64,000 bases of DNA from the NCBI RefSeq assembly GCF_016412875.1, contig NZ_JAEKPD010000010.1, positions 124,001 through 188,000 on the forward strand, in the 5' to 3' direction. Positions 1-7,936 of this stretch are shown piece by piece (positions within the stretch are counted from its first letter, which is position 1; each line of letters starts with the position of its first letter). A program made the translations under genes and the position numbers. This stretch comes from Palleronia pontilimi. Lineage in GTDB: Bacteria; Pseudomonadota; Alphaproteobacteria; Rhodobacterales; Rhodobacteraceae. The notes beneath the pieces are model-generated. The model did not search any database, was not told where the DNA came from, and saw only the letters and a program-made list of their open reading frames with translations.

Positions 1-505
1 CTTCGACGGCTACGCCGTGGGCGGCCTGGCCGTGGGCGAGGGGCAGGAGGCCATGTTCGGCGTGCTCGACTACGCGCCCGCCATGCTGCCCGCCGACCGG
101 CCGCGCTATCTGATGGGTGTGGGCAAGCCCGACGACATCGTGGGCGCCGTGAAGCGCGGCATCGACATGATGGATTGCGTGCTGCCGTCGCGCTCGGGTC
201 GGACGGGCCAGGCGTTCACGCGGCACGGCGTGGTCAACATCAAGAACGCCCGCCACGCCGACGATCCGCGCCCCCTGGACGAAAACTGCGGCTGTCCCGC
301 CTGCAGCAGCTATTCGCGCGCCTACTTGCACCATGTCTTCCGCGCGCGCGAGATGATCTCGGGGATGCTGCTGACCTGGCACAACCTTCACTATTTCCAG
401 GACATCATGGCAGGCATGCGCGACGCCATAGCGGCCGGTGCTTTCGATGCGTGGGAGGCCGAATTTCACGCCGCGCGCGCCCAAGGAGATATCGCGCCGA
501 TCTGA
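1..505 (+). CDS. tgt: Queuine tRNA-ribosyltransferase, C-terminal part (cut by window edge)
   Basis: This enzyme exchanges guanine-34 for the queuine precursor preQ1 in tRNAs with GUN anticodons. Only the last 167 or so residues are present; the start lies before the window. The fragment contains the active-site segment [12 protein letters not shown], whose Asp corresponds to the family nucleophile, followed by the zinc site CGCPAC and the SYSRAYLHH stretch that supplies the zinc-binding His. The natural stop is TGA at 503-505 just after IAPI. It is transcribed toward lon, with about 290 bp between them. Identification is firm from these motifs; nothing looks broken apart from the edge. Confidence 0.95.
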   Translation, partial: FDGYAVGGLAVGEGQEAMFGVLDYAPAMLPADRPRYLMGVGKPDDIVGAVKRGIDMMDCVLPSRSGRTGQAFTRHGVVNIKNARHADDPRPLDENCGCPACSSYSRAYLHHVFRAREMISGMLLTWHNLHYFQDIMAGMRDAIAAGAFDAWEAEFHAARAQGDIAPI

Positions 506-795
506 CGCAGGCCGCATGCCCCGGCGCCCGGCACGCGAACCGAAACGTGATCGACCCGTGAGCGGGACGCCCGCTTCGTGCAGCCGTCAAAACGCGGAAC
601 TCGGGCGCCAGATTGCGGAGATTCTACCCATTGGGCGCTTGCGGGACAGGCTGCGAAAGGTCACAATCGTTGGCATCCCCGACCCGACAGATGGTTGAAG
701 CGGCCCCCGACCGCCCCCAGATATGCCCAGACCGGAGGATGTCTCAGGATCGCCGCCAAGTGGGATCGGACATCCTTGCCAAAAAGGAAAAGTAA
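506..795. other. Intergenic region tgt-lon, no gene seen
   Basis: This 290-bp spacer is the longest gene-free stretch in the window. I see no credible coding frame or strong hairpin. The lon promoter is expected here, but I could not pick a convincing -35/-10 or RpoH-type pair by eye. The only clear signal is the lon ribosome binding site, an AAGGA-containing A-rich stretch just before the ATG at 796. Confidence 0.5.
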
Positions 796-3198
796 ATGAC
801 CGAGCACTCCTATCCCGTGCTGCCCCTGCGCGATATCGTGGTCTTCCCCCACATGATCGTGCCGCTTTTCGTGGGCCGCGAGAAATCCGTCCGCGCGCTG
901 GAAGACGTCATGGCGGACGACAAGCAGATCCTGCTGGCCAGCCAGATCGATCCCAGCGCGGATGATCCGGACGAGGACGGCATCTATCGCGTCGGCGTGT
1001 TGGCCAACGTGCTGCAGCTTCTCAAGCTGCCCGACGGCACCGTGAAGGTGCTGGTTGAGGGCCGCACCCGCGTGAAGATCGAAAACTACATCCCCAACGA
1101 CAGCTTCTTCGAAGCGAACGCCATCGAGCTGGAAGAATCTCCCGGCGACCCGCAGGTCGTGGAAGCCCTGCTGCGGTCCGTCGGCGAAGAGTTCGAGCGG
1201 TACTCGAAGGTCAAGAAGAACATCCCCGAAGAGGCGCTGTCGGCCGTGGGCGAGACCCGCGAGCCCGCGAAGCTGGCCGACCTCGTGGCCGGTCACCTGG
1301 GCGTCGAGGTGGAACAGAAGCAAGGCTTGCTGGAAACGCTCGACGTGGGCGAACGGCTCGAGAAGGTCTATGGCATGATGCAGGGCGAAATGTCCGTCCT
1401 GCAGGTCGAGAAGAAGATCAAGACCCGCGTCAAAAGCCAGATGGAGCACACCCAGCGCGAGTATTATCTGAACGAGCAGATGAAGGCGATCCAGAAGGAG
1501 CTGGGCGATGGCGACGAAGGTTCGGGCGAATTGGCCGAGCTGGAAGCGCGGGTCGCCGAGACCAAGCTGTCGAAGGAAGCGCGCGAGAAGGCCGAGGCCG
1601 AGCTGAAGAAGCTCAAGAACATGTCGCCCATGAGCGCCGAGGCCACGGTCGTGCGCAACTACCTGGACTGGATGCTGTCGATCCCGTGGGGCACCAAGAG
1701 CCGCGTGAAGAAGGATCTCGATCGTGCCCAGAAGATCCTGGACGACGATCACTACAGCCTTGAGAAGGTGAAGGAACGGATCGTCGAATACCTGGCGGTG
1801 CAGCAGCGCAGCAAGAAGCTGAAAGGCCCGATCATGTGCCTTGTCGGCCCTCCGGGTGTGGGCAAGACGTCGCTGGGCAAATCGGTCGCCAAGGCCACCG
1901 GGCGTGAATTCATCCGCATCAGCCTGGGCGGCGTGCGCGACGAATCCGAGATCCGCGGCCACCGCCGGACCTATATCGGCTCGATGCCCGGCAAGATCAT
2001 CCAGGCGCTGAAGAAGGCGAAGACGACGAACCCGCTGATCCTGCTCGACGAGATCGACAAGATGGGCCAGGATTTCCGGGGCGACCCGGCGTCGGCGATG
2101 CTGGAAGTGCTCGACCCAGAGCAGAATTCGAGCTTCGTGGATCACTATCTCGAGGTGGAATACGACCTGTCGAACGTGATGTTCCTGACCACGGCGAACT
2201 CGTACAACATGCCGGGCCCGCTTCTGGACCGCATGGAGATCATCCCGCTTTCGGGCTACACCGAGGACGAGAAGTCGCAGATCGCCAAGCGTCACCTGCT
2301 GGACAAGGTCACCAAGAACCACGGCTTGAAGAAGGGCGAGTTCGAGGTTGCCGACGATGCGCTGACCGCCATCATCCGCACCTATACCCGCGAAGCGGGC
2401 GTGCGGAGCCTTGAGCGTGAGCTGGCCAAGCTGGCGCGCAAGGCCGTGACCATGATCGTGCGCAAAGAGACCGAAAAGGTCGTGGTGACCACGGACAATC
2501 TGCAGGATTTCCTGGGCGTGCCGAAGCATCGCTACGGCCTAGCCGAGGAAGAAGACCAGATCGGCGTCGTCACCGGGCTGGCCTATACCAGCGTCGGCGG
2601 CGAGTTGCTGTCGATCGAGGCGCTGCGCCTGCCGGGCAAGGGTCGGATGAAGACCACCGGCAAGCTGGGCGACGTGATGAAGGAAAGCATCGACGCCGCG
2701 TCGAGCTACGTGCGCTCGATCAGCCCGAAGATCGGGGTGAAGCCGCCGAAGTTCGACACGTTGGACATCCACGTCCACGTGCCAGACGGCGCGACGCCCA
2801 AGGACGGTCCGTCCGCCGGTCTGGCGATGGTCACCGCGATCGTGTCGGTGCTGACCCAGATCCCGGTGCGCAAGGACATCGCCATGACGGGCGAGGTCAC
2901 GCTGCGCGGCAATGCGTCGGCCATCGGCGGGCTGAAGGAGAAGCTTCTGGCGGCTCTGAGGGGGGGCATCAAGACGGTGCTGATCCCGAAAGAGAACGAA
3001 AAGGACCTGGCCGAGATCCCCGACAACGTGAAGGAGGGTCTGAAGATCATCCCGGTCACGCACGTGTCGGAAGTGCTGGAGCACGCCCTGGTCAAGGCGC
3101 CCGAATCCGTCAGCTGGGACGAGGCCGACCAGGAAGCCGCCGACGCGAAGGCGCGGATGGGCGGTGGACAGGACCCGGCCCAGACGGTCACGCACTGA
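796..3198 (+). CDS. lon: ATP-dependent Lon protease (LonA type)
   Basis: Lon is a cytoplasmic AAA+ serine protease that degrades damaged and regulatory proteins. The 800-residue length matches LonA. Domains in order are an N-terminal substrate-binding LAN domain (about 1-205), a coiled-coil linker with many Lys/Glu (about 205-300), the AAA+ module with Walker [10 protein letters not shown] at about 351-359 and Walker [10 protein letters not shown], and the C-terminal protease. The catalytic Ser is at about 673 in [10 protein letters not shown] and the dyad Lys lies in [10 protein letters not shown]. The ATG start is preceded by a purine-rich AAGGA site. A strong intrinsic terminator follows 25 bp downstream, so lon appears to be transcribed alone. 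Confidence 0.98.
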   Translation: MTEHSYPVLPLRDIVVFPHMIVPLFVGREKSVRALEDVMADDKQILLASQIDPSADDPDEDGIYRVGVLANVLQLLKLPDGTVKVLVEGRTRVKIENYIPNDSFFEANAIELEESPGDPQVVEALLRSVGEEFERYSKVKKNIPEEALSAVGETREPAKLADLVAGHLGVEVEQKQGLLETLDVGERLEKVYGMMQGEMSVLQVEKKIKTRVKSQMEHTQREYYLNEQMKAIQKELGDGDEGSGELAELEARVAETKLSKEAREKAEAELKKLKNMSPMSAEATVVRNYLDWMLSIPWGTKSRVKKDLDRAQKILDDDHYSLEKVKERIVEYLAVQQRSKKLKGPIMCLVGPPGVGKTSLGKSVAKATGREFIRISLGGVRDESEIRGHRRTYIGSMPGKIIQALKKAKTTNPLILLDEIDKMGQDFRGDPASAMLEVLDPEQNSSFVDHYLEVEYDLSNVMFLTTANSYNMPGPLLDRMEIIPLSGYTEDEKSQIAKRHLLDKVTKNHGLKKGEFEVADDALTAIIRTYTREAGVRSLERELAKLARKAVTMIVRKETEKVVVTTDNLQDFLGVPKHRYGLAEEEDQIGVVTGLAYTSVGGELLSIEALRLPGKGRMKTTGKLGDVMKESIDAASSYVRSISPKIGVKPPKFDTLDIHVHVPDGATPKDGPSAGLAMVTAIVSVLTQIPVRKDIAMTGEVTLRGNASAIGGLKEKLLAALRGGIKTVLIPKENEKDLAEIPDNVKEGLKIIPVTHVSEVLEHALVKAPESVSWDEADQEAADAKARMGGGQDPAQTVTH

Positions 3199-3223
3199 TC
3201 GAGCGGCTCGGATGAAGTAACGG

Positions 3224-3254
3224 GGCGCAGCCTGAGAGGGCTGCGCCTTTTTTT
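3224..3254 (+). terminator. Intrinsic terminator after lon
   Basis: A 9-bp perfect GC-rich stem (GGCGCAGCC at 3224-3232 with GGCTGCGCC at 3239-3247) closes a 6-nt loop and is followed immediately by seven T residues. It lies 25 bp beyond the lon stop codon. Confidence 0.93.
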
Positions 3255-3417
3255 GTTCCGGAGATCCGGTCGGCGTCCTGTGCGAGGACCTCCTTCGGAC
3301 CTTGCTCGCGACAAAAATCGCTTGTTTGGGCATCTGGCCCTGTTCACGGGCGGCATTTGCGGGAAAAATAGGGATACCGGTCCGTCCGGTACGCTCATGG
3401 ATGAAAAGGCAGCCCGC

Positions 3418-3825
3418 ATGGCCAAGAAGACAAGCAGCCCGATGCCGAAGACCCCTGCGCCCGGCGCGCCGCCCAAGCCCGAGCTTGCGCCGATCCCGGC
3501 CGCGCCGCCCCCTGCACTGGTGAAGCCCGCCGAAAAGGTCGCGGCCGGTCCCGAGGTGAAGAAGAAGGACGTGATCGAGCGCGTGATCGCCCAGCTCCCG
3601 GACGTCAAGAAGAAGGACGCCAAGCCCGTGATCGAGGCGACGCTGGCGGTCATGGGCCAGGCGCTCAGCGATGGCGAGCAGCTGAACCTGCAACCCTTCG
3701 GCAAGCTCCGCGTGCAGCGTCGCAAGGATCTGCCCAACGGCCAGGCGCTGACGCTGAAGCTGCGCCGCTCGTCCCAGGCCCTTGAGGAAACCGAAGGTCT
3801 TGCAGACCCCGAAGCGGACAGCTAA
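3418..3825 (+). CDS. HU-family (HU/IHF-like) DNA-binding protein
   Basis: Predicted nucleoid-associated protein of 135 residues. The C-terminal half (about 50-130) carries the HU-like pattern: a helical DVIERVIAQLPDVKKKD segment, a second helix, then the beta-arm region NLQPFGKLRVQRRKD, which resembles the family's PGFGxFxVxxR segment. The N-terminal 45 residues are a Lys/Pro/Ala-rich, probably disordered extension not found in classical 90-residue HU. ATG 3418 is preferred; ATG 3397 and an upstream codon at 3253 are in-frame alternatives. It stands between the lon terminator and tRNA-Val. The exact DNA specificity cannot be told from sequence. Confidence 0.85.
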   Translation: MAKKTSSPMPKTPAPGAPPKPELAPIPAAPPPALVKPAEKVAAGPEVKKKDVIERVIAQLPDVKKKDAKPVIEATLAVMGQALSDGEQLNLQPFGKLRVQRRKDLPNGQALTLKLRRSSQALEETEGLADPEADS

Positions 3826-3838
3826 ACACCGCGTCAAC

Positions 3839-3913
3839 GGGTGATTAGCTCAGTGGTAGAGCGCTTCGTTCACATCGAAGATGTCAGGAGTTCAAATCTC
3901 TTATCACCCACCA
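3839..3913 (+). tRNA. tRNA-Val (anticodon CAC)
   Basis: A full cloverleaf can be folded by eye. The 7-bp acceptor stem is GGGTGAT with ATCACCC, the D-arm is GCTC/GAGC, and the anticodon stem is CTTCG/CGAAG closing the loop TTCACAT, which gives anticodon CAC (reads GUG, valine). The T-arm has loop TTCAAAT, and the CCA end is encoded. Length is 75 nt. It is followed by its own terminator. Confidence 0.96.
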
Positions 3914-3934
3914 TTTTCGCCGCTCAGGCGGCCG

Positions 3935-3961
3935 ACGGGCACCCATTGCGGTGCCCGTTTT
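3935..3961 (+). terminator. Intrinsic terminator after tRNA-Val
   Basis: A perfect 9-bp stem (ACGGGCACC at 3935-3943 with GGTGCCCGT at 3950-3958), a 6-nt loop and a short T run (3958-3961). It lies 22 bp after the tRNA and just upstream of the next gene. Confidence 0.85.
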
Positions 3962-3975
3962 CGTAAGGGGGCGCG

Positions 3976-4749
3976 ATGCCGCATCTTCTGATCACCGGGG
4001 GCGCGAAACGCATGGGGGCGGCGGTGGCACGCCATTTCGCGGCGCGCGGCTGGCAGGTCACCGTGAATTACCGCAGCTCGGCGGACGCGGCGCAGGCGCT
4101 GGCCGATGAGCTGAACGCCACGCGGCCGTGCTGCGCCATCGTCCAGGGCGACCTGGCCCGGCGCACGGGCATAGATGCGACCTTCGACGGAGCGGTCGCG
4201 GCGTTCGGGCCGGTGGATCTGCTGCTGAACAACGCGTCGACCTTCAACAACGACGACATCTTCGGGCTGGACGACGCGACGTTCGACGATCACCTGGCCG
4301 TCAACCTGAAGGCCCCGATCTACCTGTCCGAGCGGATGGCGGCGCAGGGCGGCGATGGCGACCGGCTGATCGTCAACATGCTCGACAACAAGCTGTTCGC
4401 GCTGAACCCCGATTTCTTCAGCTACACGATCAGCAAGGCCGCCCTTCTGTCCGCGACGCACATGATGGCGCTGCGATTCGACGGCCGACCGCGGGTCTGC
4501 GGGATCGCGCCGTCGGTGACGTTGATCTCGGGCAAGCAGAGCCAGGAGAATTTCGAAAAGTCCGCGCGGATCAATCCGCTGGGCCGCAGGGTCTTTCCCG
4601 AAGACATCGCGGACTGCGTTCAGTTCATGTGGGATGAAAAGGGCCAGAACGGGCAGGTCACGGCGCTGGATGGCGGTCAGACGCTGCTGGCGCTGCCGCG
4701 CGACGTGGCTTTCCTGGTCAAGGAGGGGCGGATTGATGAAGAGCTTTAA
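3976..4749 (+). CDS. SDR-family oxidoreductase, FolM/pteridine-reductase-like
   Basis: Short-chain dehydrogenase of 257 residues, probably an NADPH-dependent reductase of dihydropterins or dihydrofolate. The N-terminal cofactor motif TGGAKRMG fits TGX3RXG, the signature that separates pteridine reductases/FolM from ordinary TGXXXGXG SDRs. The NYRSS segment after the second strand suits NADPH. NNAS and the catalytic YTISK (YxxxK) are present. It overlaps by 14 bp the following folB, a folate-pathway gene, which supports a role in tetrahydropterin/folate metabolism. ATG 3976 sits 14 bp after the tRNA terminator. The general SDR assignment is certain; the substrate is inferred. Confidence 0.85.
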   Translation: MPHLLITGGAKRMGAAVARHFAARGWQVTVNYRSSADAAQALADELNATRPCCAIVQGDLARRTGIDATFDGAVAAFGPVDLLLNNASTFNNDDIFGLDDATFDDHLAVNLKAPIYLSERMAAQGGDGDRLIVNMLDNKLFALNPDFFSYTISKAALLSATHMMALRFDGRPRVCGIAPSVTLISGKQSQENFEKSARINPLGRRVFPEDIADCVQFMWDEKGQNGQVTALDGGQTLLALPRDVAFLVKEGRIDEEL

Positions 4750-5071
4750 GGTCGTCCTGGAAGAGCTTGAGATCAATATGTATCTGGGCATCCACCAGTT
4801 CGAGAAGGACGCCATGCAACGGGTATTGGTCAGCGCCGAGATCGATATCGAAGTGGATGCCGTCGATGGCGATCTGTATTTCGACTACGACGCGGTGGCC
4901 GATCATATCCGCAGCTTCAACGGCGAGCGCGTCGCCACCCAGGAAGAGCTGACCAGCGCGATCCACGGCTTCATCTCGGGCTTCGACACGGTGCGCCACG
5001 CGCGGGTGCATTCGAAAAAACCCGACGTCTATGGCGATTGCAAGGCCGTCGGCATCGTGTTTCAGGGCTGA
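4736..5071 (+). CDS. folB: Dihydroneopterin aldolase
   Basis: FolB converts dihydroneopterin to 6-hydroxymethyl-dihydropterin and glycolaldehyde in folate synthesis. The 111-residue length is typical of the homo-octameric T-fold family. The segments LEELEINMYLGIHQFEKD (N-terminal GIHxxE pattern) and the later SKKPD fit FolB/FolX. ATG 4736 is chosen because AAGGAGGGG lies 8 bp upstream; the gene overlaps the preceding SDR by 14 bp, indicating translational coupling. Its 3' end overlaps the convergent znuB by 10 bp. Confidence 0.88.
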   Translation: MKSFKVVLEELEINMYLGIHQFEKDAMQRVLVSAEIDIEVDAVDGDLYFDYDAVADHIRSFNGERVATQEELTSAIHGFISGFDTVRHARVHSKKPDVYGDCKAVGIVFQG

Positions 5072-5850
5072 CGCGCGACCGTCCGCGTCACGACGAAGAT
5101 CAGCGCGGCGCAGCTGACGATGCTGGGCCCCGCGGGCGTGTCGAGATGCAGCGACGCGGCCAGCCCGCCCAAAACCGCCAGCGCGCCCAGCACAGCAGTC
5201 CAAAGCACCATCCGCTCGGGCGTGTTCGCCAGGGGGCGTGCGGCGGCGGGGGGCAGCACGAGCATCGCGGCGATCAGCAGCGCGCCGACCACCTTCAGCG
5301 CCAGCGCGACGGTCAGGGCAAGGCCCAGCGTCAGCCAAAGCGACTCGCGCACCGGGTCGATCCCCGCCGCGCGCGCCATGTCGGCATCGAGCGTTGCCGT
5401 CAGCAGCCGCTGCCAGCGCCACGCAAGGGTCGCAACCACCACCAGCGCGCCGCCCCAAATGACCAGCAGGTCCGCGGGGCGCACCGACAGTATGTCGCCG
5501 AACAGAAGCGATTCGAGATCGACGCGCAAAGATGGCAGGAACGACACTGCCACCAGCCCCACCGCCAAGGCTCCGTGCGACAGGACCCCCAGCGCGGTGT
5601 CGGCGCTTTGGCCCCGGGACACCAGCCGCAGCATCACCAGCGACAGCGCAAGCGCCGTCAGGATCACCACCGGTGTCACCGGAAGCCCCGCGACCAGGGC
5701 CAGGGCCACGCCCAGGATCGCTCCATGCGACGTGGCGTCGCCGAAATAGGCCATCCGCCGCCACACGGTGAAGCAGCCCAAGGGCGCCGCGGCCAGGACC
5801 ACGCCCAGACCTGCCAGCCCCGCGCGCAGCAGGAAATCGTCCCAGATCAC
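5062..5850 (-). CDS. znuB: High-affinity zinc ABC transporter, permease subunit ZnuB
   Basis: Inner-membrane permease of the ZnuABC zinc importer (262 residues, roughly eight to nine hydrophobic helices). It shows the ABC-3 family pattern: FLLRAGLAGLGVVLAAAPLG at the N terminus, YFGDATSHGAILG in the middle (His/Asp-rich coupling region), and several Ala/Leu/Val-rich helices. A GTG start at 5850 is preferred because it overlaps the znuC stop as GTGA; longer upstream frames run through znuC. It forms one unit with zur and znuC. The 3' end overlaps folB on the other strand. Confidence 0.93.
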   Translation of the reverse strand: MIWDDFLLRAGLAGLGVVLAAAPLGCFTVWRRMAYFGDATSHGAILGVALALVAGLPVTPVVILTALALSLVMLRLVSRGQSADTALGVLSHGALAVGLVAVSFLPSLRVDLESLLFGDILSVRPADLLVIWGGALVVVATLAWRWQRLLTATLDADMARAAGIDPVRESLWLTLGLALTVALALKVVGALLIAAMLVLPPAAARPLANTPERMVLWTAVLGALAVLGGLAASLHLDTPAGPSIVSCAALIFVVTRTVARQP

Positions 5851-6587
5851 CGATGCGATCCGTGGTCGTGGTCGTGGTCGTGATGGGTGTGGGAATGTTC
5901 GTGCTTGTAGAGCGCCAGCGCACCTTGCGTCCCGCTGCCGAACAGTGCGCGGTACTCGGGGGCCGAGGCGACCGTTTCGGGGGCGCCGTGGCAACAGATA
6001 TGGCCATTCAGGCAGATCACGCGATCCGATGCCGCCATGACCACGTGCAGATCGTGACTGACCATCAGGACGGCACAGCCGCGCGTGTCGCGGATGGCTT
6101 CGATCCGGCGATAGAAGGCCGCGGCGCCAGGCTGGTCCAGGCCCGTCGTGGGTTCATCCAGGATCAGCAGATCCGGCGCGTCGAGCAGCGCGCGCGCCAG
6201 CAGCAGGCGCTGCAGCTGACCGCCCGACAGGGTCGCGACCGGGCGATCCTGCATACCCGACAGGTCGGCATCGGCCAGCGCCGCTGCGACAGTCTGCGGC
6301 GATTGCCTGCGGGGCAGGGACAGGAAGCGCGCGACGTTCATGGGCAGGGTCGCGTCGATGCTCAAACGCTGCGGCACGTATCCGATGCGCAGGTCCGGGT
6401 GGCGGGTGACGCGGCCGCTGACCGGGGCCAGCGCCCCCAGGATCGTGCGCATCAGCGTGGTCTTGCCCGAGCCGTTGGGACCAACCACGGTGACGATTTC
6501 GCCGCGCCGCAATTCCAGCGACACGTGATCGAGCACTTGCCGCGCGCCTTGCAGCACGTGCACCTGGTCCAGCGTCACAAGGGTCAT
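5847..6587 (-). CDS. znuC: Zinc ABC transporter ATP-binding protein ZnuC with His-rich tail
   Basis: Cytoplasmic ATPase of the ZnuABC importer, 246 residues. The Walker A motif is GPNGSGKTT at about 37-45, the signature LSGGQLQRLLLARAL lies mid-protein, Walker B is LLILDEPTTGLDQ, and the H-loop is MVSHDLHVV. The last 18 residues contain nine histidines (HEHSHTHHDHDHDHGSHR), a probable zinc-binding tail. The ATG overlaps the zur stop (ATGA) and the stop overlaps the znuB GTG, so all three minus-strand genes are translationally coupled. Confidence 0.96.
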   Translation of the reverse strand: MTLVTLDQVHVLQGARQVLDHVSLELRRGEIVTVVGPNGSGKTTLMRTILGALAPVSGRVTRHPDLRIGYVPQRLSIDATLPMNVARFLSLPRRQSPQTVAAALADADLSGMQDRPVATLSGGQLQRLLLARALLDAPDLLILDEPTTGLDQPGAAAFYRRIEAIRDTRGCAVLMVSHDLHVVMAASDRVICLNGHICCHGAPETVASAPEYRALFGSGTQGALALYKHEHSHTHHDHDHDHGSHR

Positions 6588-7051
6588 TCAGCGGCGTCCG
6601 CGCAGGCCGGACACAGCCCGACGGCTTCCATCACCACGCCTTCGATGGTGAAACCCTGCTCGCGCGCGGCCTTGTTGAGCGGGCGGGGCGCGTCGGCCTC
6701 GGCTACCCGGTCGCAGGCGCGACAGATCAGGAAGGCGGGCAGGTGCGCGTCGCCCGGATGCGCGCAGGCGACATAGGCGTTCAGCTTCTCCAACCGGTGG
6801 GCGAAGCCGTTCGACACCAGGAAGTCTAACGCGCGATAGGCGACGGGCGGCGCCTTCGCGCCATCGCCCGCCAGCTGCGCGAGGATGTCATATGCCCCCA
6901 GCGCCTTCGGTGCACGCAGAAGAAGGTCCAGCACTTCGCGTCGTGTTGGCGTGAACTGCAGGCCACGTTCGGCGCATAGCGCATCGACCGCGGCTAGCGT
7001 GCGGTCGTGGCAGGCGGCGTGGTCGTGGCGATGGAAGGGGTCACAGGACAT
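6584..7051 (-). CDS. zur: Zinc uptake regulator Zur (Fur family)
   Basis: Zinc-sensing transcriptional repressor of 155 residues. It has a winged-helix domain (FTPTRREVLDLLLRAPKALGAYDIL, VAYRALDFLVSNG) and then a metal-binding and dimerisation part with two CxxC pairs (CRAC and CPAC) that form the structural zinc site. The His/Cys-rich N terminus MSCDPFHRHDHAAC is also metal-friendly. ATG 7051 is used; a longer frame extending into znuA is an artefact. It is the first gene of zur-znuC-znuB and divergent from znuA over a 42-bp gap that holds a candidate operator. Confidence 0.93.
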   Translation of the reverse strand: MSCDPFHRHDHAACHDRTLAAVDALCAERGLQFTPTRREVLDLLLRAPKALGAYDILAQLAGDGAKAPPVAYRALDFLVSNGFAHRLEKLNAYVACAHPGDAHLPAFLICRACDRVAEADAPRPLNKAAREQGFTIEGVVMEAVGLCPACADAAE

Positions 7052-7056
7052 TTGCG

Positions 7057-7073
7057 GTTGATATGATATAACA
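7057..7073. promoter_or_regulatory. Candidate Zur operator between zur and znuA
   Basis: The 42-bp divergent spacer contains the AT-rich imperfect dyad GTTGATATGATATAAC (7057-7072) in an otherwise GC-rich region. One half-site, TATAACA (7067-7073), matches the arm of the proteobacterial Zur box (TGTTATA-n-TATAACA); the other arm is degenerate. Position between the regulator and its usual target supports a Zur site controlling both directions. Confidence 0.6.
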
Positions 7074-7093
7074 TTGCGGGTAGCAAGTCCGCC

Positions 7094-7936
7094 ATGTTCA
7101 GAGCTATCCTGTTTTTCCTGATGCTGACCGGTGCCGCGCGGGCCGAGGGCATCGTCGTCGACCTGCCCATTGTCGGTGCCCTGGTGGGCGCGGTCGTCCA
7201 GGATCGCCCCGTAACCGTTCTGGCCGAGGGACAATCGGACCCGCACGGGCTGTCCTTGCGCCCCTCGCAGGCGCGGGCTTTGGCCGAGGCCGACCTGATC
7301 GTGCACCTGGGCAGCGGCCTGAGTCCCGCGCTTGAGCGGGCGATCGCGGAAGCGGGCGTGCCAACGGTGAACCTGGCCGACGTGGTGGGCGCGGCACATG
7401 CCCATACGGAAGACGCGGAAGAGGCGGATCACGGGCATGGCGACGAGGACCCGCACCTGTGGCTCGATGCGGATCACGTGGCGCCGTGGATAGGGGCCAT
7501 CGGGCGCGCACTGGGACATTCCGCGCCGCACGATGCCGGCACCTATTCCGCGCAAGTCGAGCGGGCGCTGGACTCGGTGCGGAGCGGTTTGTCCGATCCG
7601 CCGCGGCTTTTGCTGGCCCATGACAGCTGGTCGCGGCTGCTCGCCCATCTGGAATTACCGCGCTATCCCGCCATCAGCGACAGCCACGCCAGCGCGCCTG
7701 GCGCGCAACATCTGAGCGCGCTGCGCGACCGGATCGCGGCGGGCGAGGTGGATTGCATTCTTGCCGCGCCCGGCGACCCCATGTCGCAGGCCGAGGCGCT
7801 GAGCGCGGATTTCGACCTGCCCGTGGTCACCGCCGATCCGCAAGGCGACCCGACGTTGGACGGTCTGGCGCGCTACGTGTCGATCTTTACCGGCTTCGCG
7901 GACGCTTTGGCCGATTGTCAGGCGAAGGCGATGTGA
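7094..7936 (+). CDS. znuA: Zinc ABC transporter substrate-binding protein ZnuA
   Basis: Periplasmic zinc-binding protein that delivers Zn2+ to ZnuBC, 280 residues. An N-terminal signal peptide (FRAILFFLMLTGAARA) is followed by the cluster A-I fold. Metal ligands are visible as DPHGLSLRPSQ, the mobile His/Asp/Glu-rich loop HAHTEDAEEADHGHGDEDPH at about 100-120, and later LLAHDSW and SDSHAS. Divergent from zur. Its 3' end overlaps the convergent molybdenum-hydroxylase-like gene by 19 bp. Confidence 0.94.
   Translation: MFRAILFFLMLTGAARAEGIVVDLPIVGALVGAVVQDRPVTVLAEGQSDPHGLSLRPSQARALAEADLIVHLGSGLSPALERAIAEAGVPTVNLADVVGAAHAHTEDAEEADHGHGDEDPHLWLDADHVAPWIGAIGRALGHSAPHDAGTYSAQVERALDSVRSGLSDPPRLLLAHDSWSRLLAHLELPRYPAISDSHASAPGAQHLSALRDRIAAGEVDCILAAPGDPMSQAEALSADFDLPVVTADPQGDPTLDGLARYVSIFTGFADALADCQAKAM

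Noticed and set aside
632-680. Heat-shock (RpoH) promoter for lon near CTTGCG
   Set aside because: No matching -10 element at suitable spacing could be seen.
661-2529. Long minus-strand open frame across lon, and similar long antisense frames over nuo genes, cysS and ABC-F
   Set aside because: High-GC codon bias leaves antisense frames open. The plus-strand proteins are full-length known families, while the antisense products are His/Arg/Leu-rich with no domain.
5850-5905. Tandem GTGGTC-like repeats on the plus strand
   Set aside because: They are the reverse complement of alternating His/Asp codons in the ZnuC tail, not a DNA repeat element.
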